A program made the position numbers and the translations under genes. Below, piece by piece: positions 1 to 6,508 of a stretch of DNA of 7,969 bases. This DNA comes from PBB1 sp043749095 (GTDB taxonomy: Bacteria > Pseudomonadota > Gammaproteobacteria > Burkholderiales > Burkholderiaceae_C). Under the pieces are notes generated by a model. That model was not told the origin of the DNA. It did not search any database and saw only the letters and a list, made by a program, of their open reading frames with translations. How positions within the stretch are numbered: position 1 is the stretch's first letter; every line of letters begins with the position of its first letter. The DNA lies in contig JAYVEB010000374.1 in assembly GCA_043749095.1 (NCBI GenBank), positions 1 to 7,969 on the forward strand, given 5' to 3'.

Positions 1-1
1 C

Positions 2-313
2 GAGGAAGCGCGGCAAATTTTGCGTGACATCGATTCACTCGACAGCCACAGCACCTTCCTGTTCGACAAGATCAACTTCCTGATGAACGCGACCGTCGGT
101 TTCATCAACATCAACCAGAACAGGATCATCAAGCTGTTCTCAGTGGCCAGCGTCGCGTTGCTGCCGCCGACGCTGATCGCCAGCATCTATGGCATGAACT
201 TCAAGTCGATGCCCGAGTTGCAGTGGGAGCTGGGCTACTCCTACGCGATCGGGCTGATGATCGCGTCGGTCGCCGCCCCGTTCATCTACTTCCGCCGCAA
301 GGGCTGGCTGTGA
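2..313 (+). CDS. corA: CorA-type magnesium/divalent cation transporter, C-terminal part (5' end outside window)
   Basis: The open frame enters from the left edge, so only the last 103 residues are visible. They are the membrane end of a CorA channel, which forms a pentamer in the inner membrane and takes up Mg2+ (also Co2+ or Ni2+). A helical stretch (visible residues about 1-40, rich in DKINFLMNATVGFININQ-type residues) leads into the first membrane helix (about 44-62). The family signature GMN follows at visible residues 65-67 in the context YGMNF. The periplasmic loop has the MPEL motif at 70-73. A second membrane helix (about 79-97) ends in a short basic tail, RRKGWL. This ending is typical of proteobacterial CorA, so the C-terminus is intact. 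An internal TTG at position 20 is not a credible start because the family needs a large cytoplasmic domain before it. A small membrane-protein gene follows after 4 bp. Confidence 0.9.
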   Translation, partial: EEARQILRDIDSLDSHSTFLFDKINFLMNATVGFININQNRIIKLFSVASVALLPPTLIASIYGMNFKSMPELQWELGYSYAIGLMIASVAAPFIYFRRKGWL

Positions 314-317
314 TGCG

Positions 318-488
318 ATGAAAGACAAGTGGTTGTTGATGCTGGGCGGCTTGGTGGTGGTGATTGCCGTGTTCGGCCTGAAGGTCTGGCATGCGCAGGG
401 CATCTGCGGCGACCTGGGCGGCCGCTGGTCCGACGGGGAGTGCTATTTCGACGAGAAATCTGCGGTCGGCGGGGTGCCTCGCTGGTGA
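318..488 (+). CDS. Small single-pass membrane protein with two cysteines, function unknown
   Basis: A 56-residue reading frame begins with ATG 4 bp after the corA stop and ends in a TGA that overlaps the GTG start of the next gene by 4 bp. The protein starts MKDKW, has one hydrophobic helix (about residues 5-20), and then a short polar tail. The tail contains ICGDLGGRW followed by a second Cys (SDGECYF). The two cysteines flank a GG-x-W core, a layout I have seen in other small exported bacterial proteins and consistent with a disulfide in the periplasm. The helix could be either a membrane anchor or a signal peptide; the motif before Cys does not fit a lipobox. No clear Shine-Dalgarno sequence is seen, so it may be translated by coupling to corA. 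The exact fit between two genes and the hydrophobic-then-polar composition argue that it is real. I do not recognise a named family. Confidence 0.6.
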   Translation: MKDKWLLMLGGLVVVIAVFGLKVWHAQGICGDLGGRWSDGECYFDEKSAVGGVPRW

Positions 489-1681
489 GTGAGCCCCAAG
501 GTGACCTGCCTGGCCCCGTCCCTGGCCCCGTTTCCCAACGTATACCCCTGATCGCCTTGCTGCGGGTGGCCTGCGCCACCACGCTGATGGTGATGTCGTT
601 CTCGATGCTGCAACCGGTGCTCGCGGTGCGGCTGCAGACGGCAGGCGTCAGTGCCTCGGCGATCGGTGTGCTGGCGATGCTGCCCTTCTTGACGGTGGCG
701 TTGATGGTGCCGCTGATGCCTCCGCTGTTCGCGCGGGTCGGCGTGGCCACCGCTTACCGCATCGGCATGAGCCTGGAAGCGCTGGCGACGCTGGGCTATG
801 CGGTCACCTCGAATTACGCGCTGTGGTGTGCGCTGGCGGTGCTGGGCGGCATCGGCGCGGCGGCGGTCTGGAACGGCACCGAAGCACTGATCGCGCACAA
901 CGCGCCACCCGATCGGCGCGGTCGCTTCACCGGGCTGTACCAGAGTGCGCTCGGCGGCGCATTGGCCGTCGGGCCCTTCCTGCCGGGCTTGTTGCCGCTG
1001 TCGCCGCAGGCGCTGACGGTGTTTGCCGCGTCGCTGATGTTGGCGGGGCTGTTCGTCACCTTCGGGCGCGGAGTCAGTGCCTTGCAGGCCAGCCACGAGG
1101 ATGCGCTGCCGGCAGGCCTGTGGTCCACGATCTGCAGCGTGCCGGGCCTGGTGACGATCGCGTTCGCCGGCGGTGTGTTCGAGGCTGGTCTGGGCTCGAT
1201 CACCACCGCCTACGGTTCGCAGTCCGGTCTGTCGCTGGCGGCGGCGACGTCGCTGGCCGGTGCGCTCGGCGTGGGCAGCTTTGCCTTGCAGTACCCCTGT
1301 GGCTGGCTGTCCGACCACGTGTCGCCGCGCACCGTCTTCGGACTGGCCAGTGTGCTTCTGTTGAGCGCATCGGCGGCCTTCGCGACCGCGACTGTGTGGC
1401 CGCCGGTGCTGTGGATCTGTGCTTTCGTCTGGGGCGCGGTCGGTGGTGCGTTGTACACGCTGACGATGATCCGCGTGGCGCATCAGTTTGCGTCGTCGGC
1501 CATCGCCGGCACTGCCGCGATGATCACCGGCTACACCGTCGGCGGCGCGGTCGGCCCGTCTTTCAGCGGCGTAATGATCGATCACTTCGGCGCACACGGA
1601 CAGGCCGCGTGGCTGAGCGTGCTGTCGGTGGTGGTGCTGGTGCTGTCGCGTCGGTTTTCGGGTGATGCTGGGCACCACTGA
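485..1681 (+). CDS. MFS transporter, 12-helix, substrate unknown
   Basis: This 398-residue protein is an inner-membrane major facilitator superfamily permease, probably an exporter or proton-coupled porter. The chosen start is the GTG at 485, which overlaps the TGA of the upstream small gene (GTGA). The frame is open further upstream, but that part is Arg/Gly-rich and lies over the small gene. After a Pro-rich leader (1-18) come about twelve hydrophobic segments from residue 20 to 390. A conserved MFS loop motif lies in the second half at 273-283 (GWLSDHVSPRT). A central hydrophilic loop (about 204-221) separates the two six-helix halves. The ending, with GGALYTLTMIR followed by a Gly-rich helix (TVGGAVGP), recalls the YcaD-like MFS subgroup, but this is weak. 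Its neighbours (corA and the small membrane protein) do not reveal a substrate. It ends 12 bp from the stop of a convergent gene. Confidence 0.85.
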   Translation: MSEPQGDLPGPVPGPVSQRIPLIALLRVACATTLMVMSFSMLQPVLAVRLQTAGVSASAIGVLAMLPFLTVALMVPLMPPLFARVGVATAYRIGMSLEALATLGYAVTSNYALWCALAVLGGIGAAAVWNGTEALIAHNAPPDRRGRFTGLYQSALGGALAVGPFLPGLLPLSPQALTVFAASLMLAGLFVTFGRGVSALQASHEDALPAGLWSTICSVPGLVTIAFAGGVFEAGLGSITTAYGSQSGLSLAAATSLAGALGVGSFALQYPCGWLSDHVSPRTVFGLASVLLLSASAAFATATVWPPVLWICAFVWGAVGGALYTLTMIRVAHQFASSAIAGTAAMITGYTVGGAVGPSFSGVMIDHFGAHGQAAWLSVLSVVVLVLSRRFSGDAGHH

Positions 1682-1697
1682 GGCGAACTGCGCTCAG
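1678..1697. terminator. Weak candidate bidirectional hairpin between convergent genes
   Basis: CTGAG (1678-1682) and CG (1684-1685) pair with CG (1691-1692) and CTCAG (1693-1697). This leaves a one-base bulge (1683) and the loop AACTG. The stem holds the stop codons of both convergent genes, the TGA at 1679-1681 on plus and the TGA read from 1696-1694 on minus. There is no T-tract on either side, so intrinsic termination is doubtful. It is the only hairpin I saw in the 12 bp junction. Confidence 0.25.
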
Positions 1698-2746
1698 CCT
1701 GGCGACAAGGTTCGGCGCATCTGCTGCGCGAGTGCGCGGCCGCTGAGCCAGGCGCGCTCGATGCCGTCGGGCGCGTTGGACCCGGGATCGCCACTGGCGT
1801 GCCAGGCATCTCCGCAGGCACCCAGTCGCAGCGCCGCATTCCAACCGAAGGGCTCGCTGCGTGGCGTTCGCACCTGCGCATAACGCCAGCGGTGCGCGAC
1901 CACATGCACAGGTGTGTCGAGGCGCACGCCGTGGCGGCCTTCGAAGGCGCGCAGCAATTCGGCGGTCACCGTCTCTGCCGGTGCTTCCAGGTGCTCGATC
2001 GCCCACTGTGGCGTGGCGTGCAGCACCCAGCGGCTGGCGACGCCCTCGACGTTCGTGCGACCGAGGCGTGCGTCGTCACGTCGCGCCAGCGACAGCACGC
2101 CGTGTGCATCGCTGCTGCGGTAGGTATCGAGCGCTGTGGGCAGTGGATGGGCCCACGCCGCCATCAACGTCCAGCACGGATCGCTGCGGGTGTGTCGCAT
2201 TGCGTCCGCCAGTGCCGCGTCGGGTGCCAGCAGCGCCGCCGCTTGCTCGGCAGGCACTGCGGCCACGACCGCGTCGAATCGGGTGGCAATGACGGCACCC
2301 GTGCTCATTCGTAACTGCCAGCCAGCACCAGCCGCGTTCGGATCGATCGCGGTGACGTGGCGGTCGGTGGACAGCGTGACACCCGCAGGCAAGCTGGCCG
2401 CGAGCTGTCGTGCCAGCGCATTCATCGATGGCACGCCGTAGATCGATGATGGTGCCGGTGCGGTGCGCCGCGACGCATCACCTGCCGCCATGCCTTCGGT
2501 TTCGCTGTTGCCAGAAACCCAGCCCGCGTCTTGCCACGCCGCCACGTGCGCGCGGAACGCGGCCGTGGTCGCACTGAAACCCGGCGCGCCGTGGTCGAAC
2601 GCACCAACCGTGCTGCGCCGCGTCGCACAACGGCCACCCGCGCCGTGGCTCTTGTCGTACAAGCTCACCGTGTGACCAGCATTTGCCAGCTCGGCAGCGA
2701 CGGTCAAGCCGGCAATGCCGGCGCCGATCACGGCAACTTGGCTCAT
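1694..2746 (-). CDS. Renalase-like NAD(P)/FAD-dependent oxidoreductase (COG3380 type)
   Basis: This 350-residue flavoprotein begins with the dinucleotide-binding motif VIGAGIAGL (residues 6-14) and an acidic end of strand 2 (D31). The signature GAGGRCATRR (35-44) and FDHGAPGF (50-57) follow. The C-terminal half shows WVLHATPQW (250-258), AHRWRYA (294-300), the FAD-contacting GD pair (312-313) and ERAWLSG (330-336). From memory this series matches bacterial renalases, which oxidise mis-reduced 6- or 2-dihydro NAD(P) isomers, more than longer amine oxidases or phytoene desaturases. The length also fits. No signal peptide is present, so it should be cytosolic. It is the last gene of the operon. 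The start at 2746 puts the Rossmann strand right at the N-terminus. An alternative ATG at 2791 overlaps the upstream stop (TGATG) and would add 15 polar residues. The substrate here is unknown; a role in acyl-chain oxidation is possible because of the neighbours. Confidence 0.88.
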   Translation of the reverse strand: MSQVAVIGAGIAGLTVAAELANAGHTVSLYDKSHGAGGRCATRRSTVGAFDHGAPGFSATTAAFRAHVAAWQDAGWVSGNSETEGMAAGDASRRTAPAPSSIYGVPSMNALARQLAASLPAGVTLSTDRHVTAIDPNAAGAGWQLRMSTGAVIATRFDAVVAAVPAEQAAALLAPDAALADAMRHTRSDPCWTLMAAWAHPLPTALDTYRSSDAHGVLSLARRDDARLGRTNVEGVASRWVLHATPQWAIEHLEAPAETVTAELLRAFEGRHGVRLDTPVHVVAHRWRYAQVRTPRSEPFGWNAALRLGACGDAWHASGDPGSNAPDGIERAWLSGRALAQQMRRTLSPG

Positions 2747-2790
2747 CGAACGGCACCCCGCTGCAGACGCTGTATGGCGCGCGCCGCGCA

Positions 2791-3243
2791 TCAGGAATTC
2801 GCCTGCCGCTTCAGCCAGCGCATCAGCGCGCCGACACCCGGCAGCTTCTCGTACAGCTCTTCGGCCACGTCCCAGTAGTCGCGGTGCAGCATGATCAGCC
2901 CATTGGCATCGAGCTTCAGGTGCGAGGCGCCGCGCACCGTCTGCCGCTCGCGGCTGAAGCGTCGGAAACGGAAGATGAAATCCCAGGTCAGCACGCATTG
3001 GTCGCCCTGCGCCAGCACGTCATGGACGACGAAGTGCGGCGAATCGAGCGCCACGTACATGTGCTCGAACACCCGCTGGATCGCCGGCACGCCACGCACC
3101 TCGTTGAACGGGTCTTTGAAGTCAGCGTCGGGCGCATAGAAGTCGCCGAGCATGGGCAGGTCGGCTGGCGTCAAGGCCTCGAAGGCCTCGACGATGCGAG
3201 CCACGCGCGGGTCGCTGCTGCGCGCTGCCGAGCTGGCTTTCAT
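2791..3243 (-). CDS. NTF2/SnoaL-like domain protein
   Basis: A 150-residue single-domain protein of the NTF2/SnoaL (nuclear transport factor 2-like) fold, a cone-shaped barrel used by small isomerases, hydrolases and binding proteins. An N-terminal helix region (RVARIVEAFEAL, 13-24) leads to the FYAPDADFKDPFNEVRG segment (35-51), typical of the family. The later strands VVHDVLAQGDQCVLTWDFIFRF and TVRGASHLKLD come next, then a HRDYWD motif at 120-125 and a C-terminal extension (EELYEKLPGVGALMRWLKRQ) seen in proteins of this lipid cluster. The start is the ATG at 3243, with a GAGG Shine-Dalgarno sequence at 3255-3252 that overlaps the TGA of the upstream dehydrogenase. The frame is open further upstream, but that would overlap the dehydrogenase. 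No signal peptide is present. The catalytic role is unknown; its place between a dehydrogenase and a flavoprotein suggests it handles the same substrate. Confidence 0.87.
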   Translation of the reverse strand: MKASSAARSSDPRVARIVEAFEALTPADLPMLGDFYAPDADFKDPFNEVRGVPAIQRVFEHMYVALDSPHFVVHDVLAQGDQCVLTWDFIFRFRRFSRERQTVRGASHLKLDANGLIMLHRDYWDVAEELYEKLPGVGALMRWLKRQANS

Positions 3244-3253
3244 GGCCTCGGCC

Positions 3254-4027
3254 TCACAGCCCGGTGACCCGCCGGATGGCATTGAAGTACAGGCCGTCGC
3301 CGAGGTGGCTCAGTGCCTTCAGGAAGCGGGTGAAGCGCTTCGGAAAGTGGATCTCGAATTCCCCAGCCGCCCAGCCAGCCAGCATTTCGCGCGCGGCATC
3401 TGCCGGCTGGATCAGCGCCGGCATCTTGAACTCGTTCTGTGCCGTCAGCGGCGTCTCGACGAAGCCCGGGCAGATCACCGACACGCCGATGCCCTGCGGC
3501 TGCAGATCCAGGTACAGCGTCTGCGCCAGATTGATCAGCGCGGCCTTGGTCGGGCCGTAGGCCAAAGCGTTCGGCAGGCCGCGGTAGCCGGCGACGCTCG
3601 CCACCAGACTGATGTGCCCCGACTTCTGCCGCAGCAGCACCGGCAGCACCGCGTCCAGCATGTACAGCGCGCCAACGTAGTTGACCTTGTCGTGCTGCAG
3701 CATCTGATCCAGGTCGAAGGCGGTCGCGCGCAAGGCCGCGTAATGGCCGGCGCAGTACAGCGCCATGTCCAGCCGGCCAAAGCGCGAGACGATGCGCTCC
3801 ACGGCGCGCGCCATCGCGTCGCGGTCGGTGGCATCGAGCGCGATTCCCAGGCTGTCATTGTGAGCAGCCTCGAAGGCCGCGATGGCCGCCGCGTTGCGCG
3901 CCGACACGACGACCTTCGCGCCCCGTGCGTGCAGCAGCTGCGCGGTGGCCAGGCCGATGCCGCTGGATGCGCCGACCAGCCAGACGACGCGGCCATTCCA
4001 GTCAGTGATGCGGGGATTGAGTGACAT
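3254..4027 (-). CDS. Short-chain dehydrogenase/reductase (SDR)
   Basis: A 257-residue classical SDR, an NAD(P)H-dependent oxidoreductase acting on alcohol or keto groups. The cofactor motif GASSGIG lies at residues 19-25. R44 (VSARNAAA), at the end of the second strand, hints at NADP(H) preference. The structural motif usually written NNAG is YCAG here (91-94). The catalytic residues are N117 (VNYVGA), S144 (LVASVAG), Y157 and K161 (AYGPTK). CPGFVETPLT (186-195) is the usual nucleotide-side loop. The C-terminal part (FEIHFPKRFTRFLKAL) is basic and amphipathic and may touch the membrane, as in SDRs that act on lipid-linked substrates. The ATG at 4027 follows the lipoprotein stop by 13 bp, with GAGG at 4042-4039. 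The NTF2-like gene begins 10 bp downstream. The substrate cannot be read from sequence; a lipid-derived alcohol or ketone is a reasonable inference from context. Confidence 0.92.
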   Translation of the reverse strand: MSLNPRITDWNGRVVWLVGASSGIGLATAQLLHARGAKVVVSARNAAAIAAFEAAHNDSLGIALDATDRDAMARAVERIVSRFGRLDMALYCAGHYAALRATAFDLDQMLQHDKVNYVGALYMLDAVLPVLLRQKSGHISLVASVAGYRGLPNALAYGPTKAALINLAQTLYLDLQPQGIGVSVICPGFVETPLTAQNEFKMPALIQPADAAREMLAGWAAGEFEIHFPKRFTRFLKALSHLGDGLYFNAIRRVTGL

Positions 4028-4040
4028 GCAATGGCTCGCC

Positions 4041-4574
4041 TCAGGGCTTGTAGAACGACAGCGTCACATCGCCCAGCCGCACGCCGAACTTGCTCATCAC
4101 CGCCTTGTTCAGCATCACGTGCTCGTCCATCAGGTACATCCAGTCGTCGAACTGCACCTCGTAGGTCTTGCCATCGACCGGCAGGTTCAGCGTGTAGCCC
4201 CACTGGAACGCATTGCCGGCGCTCTGGCCCTGTGCCGTGCCGACCACGTCGGCGGCGGTGCCGGTGTATCGGCCATCGGGCAGCTTTTTCAGGTGCCAGA
4301 TGCGTTGCTGCTTTTCGCCATCGTTGTAGGTGAAGCGTTCGTCGAGCACGCCGCCGTCGCCTTGCCAACCGCACTTCATCGCCACGGTGAAGCGGCGCAC
4401 CACCTTGCCTGACCGGTCGGTGAACAGGCCGTGCGCGGTGATGTCGCCGTCGAAGTAGGTCTTCAGGTCGAGCACCGGTTTCTCTGCCACGTAATCGGCG
4501 GGCGTCGGGCCCGCGCAGGAGGTCAGCAAGGCCATCGCGGCCAGGGTGGTTGCCCACCTCAAAAATCTGTTCAT
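4041..4574 (-). CDS. DUF3833 family lipoprotein
   Basis: A 177-residue lipoprotein. The N-terminus MNRFLRWATTLAAMALLTSC is a lipoprotein signal with lipobox L-T-S-C and the lipidated Cys at residue 20. The mature part matches the DUF3833 family along its whole length, with the family-like segments KTYFDGDITAHGLFTDRSGK, DERFTYNDGEKQQRIW, DVVGTAQGQSAGNAF, FDDWMYLMDEHVMLNKAVMSKFGV and a terminal VTLSFYKP. The residue after Cys is Ala, so outer-membrane sorting is expected. The frame is open to 5267, but that extension lies on top of the transporter gene and lacks a lipobox at its start. The ATG at 4574 overlaps the transporter TGA (ATGA), which suggests coupled translation, and no Shine-Dalgarno sequence is seen. 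The beta-rich sequence with regular aromatic strands suggests a lipocalin-like barrel that could hold a lipid; that is inference. The biochemical function of the family is unknown to me. Confidence 0.92.
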   Translation of the reverse strand: MNRFLRWATTLAAMALLTSCAGPTPADYVAEKPVLDLKTYFDGDITAHGLFTDRSGKVVRRFTVAMKCGWQGDGGVLDERFTYNDGEKQQRIWHLKKLPDGRYTGTAADVVGTAQGQSAGNAFQWGYTLNLPVDGKTYEVQFDDWMYLMDEHVMLNKAVMSKFGVRLGDVTLSFYKP

Positions 4575-5902
4575 GGTGTTTTTCGCGCGTTGTGGATCAG
4601 CAGGGTGTAGAGCAGCACCGCCGCGCCGGCTTTCAGCAGGCAGGGCAGCAGGCAGTAGGCGGTGCTGAGCGCGGACAGCGCCTGCGGGCTGTCGCTGCCG
4701 GGGGCGTAGCCGAACCACGACAAGGCCGGCAGGGCCACGCCGGCGGCCAGCGCCAGGTTCAGCTTGGTCGCGAAATTCCACCAACCGAAGTAAGCGCCCT
4801 CGGACTGTTCGCCATGTCCCGCACGCTGGATCACGCCAGCGAGGATGGCGCTGGGCAATGTCAGGTCGGCGCCGAGCCCGATGCCGCTGAGCAGGCACAC
4901 CGCGGTGTAGGCGATGACGTCGCCCGCGCCAAGCATCGTCGCGCCGCTGAACACGACGATGGCCAAGGCCATGCTGATCAGCCAGGCGCGCTCCAGCCCC
5001 CACCAGCGCACCGCACGCACCCACAGCGGGATCGACAGCGCGCCGGCGGCGAAATAGCTGGCGAGGAACAGGGGTTCGTACGACGGCGCCTGCAGCCGGT
5101 CGCGGATGAAGAACAGCACCAGCGTCGCTGGCACCGCACTGGCGATGCCGTTGACCAGGTAAACCGCCAGCAGCCTTCGGAATGCCGGTGTGGCAAACGG
5201 CAGCCGCATCGACACCGGGCGCACGGCTGAGCTGGATGGCGCTGGTGTCGGCGCGGCGCGCAGGCACAGCACGCCGATGGCCAGCACCAGCGCGAACACC
5301 ACGGTTGTCACCGCCAGCCCGGCCAGCGATGGCAGCAGGCTGGCGACCAGCACGCCGACCAGCGCCAGGCCTTCACGCCAGGCAACGATGCGCGCGCGCT
5401 GCGGCGCATCGCCACCCAGCCGCGCCCCCCACGACTGGTGCACGACCGTGACCACGCTGTAGCCGAGGTAGGTCACCGCCAGCATCGCCGCACACCACAC
5501 CAGCAAGGACGATGTGCCGCGGACCTGCGGAAAGAACAGCGCGGCGAAGCCGGCGGCCAGCACCATCGCCGCCATCACGATGGCCCACCAAGCCTGACGC
5601 CCGCCGCCGGCCAGCCAGCGGTCGGCAGCGCGCCCTATCAGCGGATCGGCGATGGCATCGAGCGCCCGTGCGCCCAGCAACACCGCGCCCAGCGTGGCCA
5701 GCGGAATGCCGAACTCGGTCGCGTAGTGGTTGGGCAGCACCACGTACAGCGGCAGCGCTACGAAGGCCAGCGGCAGGCCCAGCGCGCCGTAGCGCACGCC
5801 CTGTTGCCAGCGCACCGTCTCGACATCGCTCCTGCCAGCCGGGAAGGCGTCGGGGTCGATGGCGGCCGCCTCGTGCGGGCGGGCGGCGACATGTGCGGCC
5901 AC
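4571..5902 (-). CDS. GPH/MelB-type MFS transporter (MFS_2)
   Basis: A 443-residue permease with about twelve membrane helices (from residue 38 to 437), of the glycoside-pentoside-hexuronide:cation symporter type. The diagnostic second helix reads DAIADPLIGRAADR (82-95). D82 and D86 correspond to the cation-binding Asp pair D55/D59 of E. coli MelB. Further family-like stretches are YLGYSVVTVVHQSWGA (145-160) and, in the second half, GADLTLPSAILAG (344-356) with EGAYFGWWNFATKLN (368-382). The first 30 residues are polar and cytoplasmic. The start is taken at the GTG at 5902, 14 bp after the upstream stop; no good Shine-Dalgarno sequence is seen, so the true start could be slightly inside. The stop overlaps the lipoprotein start. 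In this operon the natural cargo is more likely a lipid or lipid precursor than a sugar, but that is inference from neighbours. Confidence 0.9.
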   Translation of the reverse strand: MAAHVAARPHEAAAIDPDAFPAGRSDVETVRWQQGVRYGALGLPLAFVALPLYVVLPNHYATEFGIPLATLGAVLLGARALDAIADPLIGRAADRWLAGGGRQAWWAIVMAAMVLAAGFAALFFPQVRGTSSLLVWCAAMLAVTYLGYSVVTVVHQSWGARLGGDAPQRARIVAWREGLALVGVLVASLLPSLAGLAVTTVVFALVLAIGVLCLRAAPTPAPSSSAVRPVSMRLPFATPAFRRLLAVYLVNGIASAVPATLVLFFIRDRLQAPSYEPLFLASYFAAGALSIPLWVRAVRWWGLERAWLISMALAIVVFSGATMLGAGDVIAYTAVCLLSGIGLGADLTLPSAILAGVIQRAGHGEQSEGAYFGWWNFATKLNLALAAGVALPALSWFGYAPGSDSPQALSALSTAYCLLPCLLKAGAAVLLYTLLIHNARKTP

Positions 5903-5916
5903 GATCGGTGGGCCGG

Positions 5917-6507
5917 TCAGGAACCGCCGGGCGCACCAGCCAGCAGCGCCTCGCGCAGTCGGGGCTCGGAGGTGCGTGCCGACAGCCAGATGCCGAAGAA
6001 CAGCCGGGTGAATTCAGCGTCGCGGATCTCACCGGTGAACCTGCCATTGACGAAATAGCGCGCTGCCACACCCGGCACCTGTACCCCAGTCGTGCGGTCG
6101 CCCGCGGCGACATCGGGGAAGGCCTGCTTCATCGCCGCCACCCAGCGGATCGCTTTCTCTGGAGCGATGGTGCCGCTGCGCCGCATTTCCTCGATCGAGC
6201 GTTCGGCGATGTCGGTGTTGTCGAAGCCGCGCGCATAGTCGAGTTCGAGCGCGAGCGGCGATTGCTCGAAGCGGGTCGCGTCGAAGCCCGGCTCGGCCCA
6301 CAGCCGTGCGTCGTAGACGTGGAACAGCATGAAAGTCAATCGTCCGCTGCCGAGCAGCCGGGCGCCGGGCAACTCGCTGCGCACCTCGGGCGGTGGGAGC
6401 GGTGCCGATCGCGCCCGCGCCGTTGCGCTGAGCGTGAGTGGGCCGCACGCCAGCGGCAGTGCCAGCAGCGATCGGCGTTGGCGATCGATGGACCGGCGCT
6501 CGCTCAT
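5917..6507 (-). CDS. Exported chalcone-isomerase-like protein
   Basis: A 196-residue protein with an N-terminal export signal and a chalcone-isomerase-like domain (Pfam Chalcone_3 type). The signal has a twin-arginine pair (RQRRSLLALPLA, residues 9-20), a short hydrophobic core and a likely cleavage after ATARA (28-32). Tat export is therefore plausible, although the motif is not perfect. The domain starts near residue 45 and shows the typical LTFMLFHVYDARLW (57-70), then ALELDYARGF, ERSIEEMRR and RTTGVQVPG. It ends in the family-like FTGEIRDAEFTRLFFGIWLSARTSEPRLREALL. Bacterial members are not known to act on flavonoids; the fold is also used for fatty-acid binding, which would suit a lipid operon. 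The ATG at 6507 lies one base after the methyltransferase stop (TGA-G-ATG), implying coupled translation. The transporter gene follows after 14 bp. Its exact role is unknown. Confidence 0.87.
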   Translation of the reverse strand: MSERRSIDRQRRSLLALPLACGPLTLSATARARSAPLPPPEVRSELPGARLLGSGRLTFMLFHVYDARLWAEPGFDATRFEQSPLALELDYARGFDNTDIAERSIEEMRRSGTIAPEKAIRWVAAMKQAFPDVAAGDRTTGVQVPGVAARYFVNGRFTGEIRDAEFTRLFFGIWLSARTSEPRLREALLAGAPGGS

Positions 6508-6508
6508 C

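Noticed and set aside
329..484. Upstream extension of the MFS frame as a longer N-terminus
   Set aside because: It would add 52 Arg/Gly-rich residues lying over the small membrane-protein gene. The GTG at 485 gives a normal MFS length and a 4 bp overlap.
443..1678. A 411-codon open frame on the minus strand covering almost all of the plus-strand MFS gene
   Set aside because: The translation is Arg/His/Gln-rich with no hydrophobic core or motif. It is a mirror of high-GC codon bias, while the plus strand encodes a clean membrane protein.
3152..4024. A 290-codon plus-strand frame opposite the SDR gene, and the similar 226-codon frame at 4550-5230
   Set aside because: Both are low-complexity Arg/Gln/His/Ala-rich translations with no recognisable domain, antisense to genes with complete family motifs.
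3535..4557. A long minus-strand frame overlapping the SDR and DUF3833 genes
   Set aside because: It is out of frame with both, its composition is Arg/Ala-rich, and the two real genes account for the whole stretch with intact motifs.
6444..6450. Possible lipobox (PLAC) in the chalcone-isomerase-like signal peptide
   Set aside because: The -3 position is Pro rather than Leu/Val/Ile and the family is not known for lipidation; a twin-arginine or Sec signal with cleavage after ATARA fits better.
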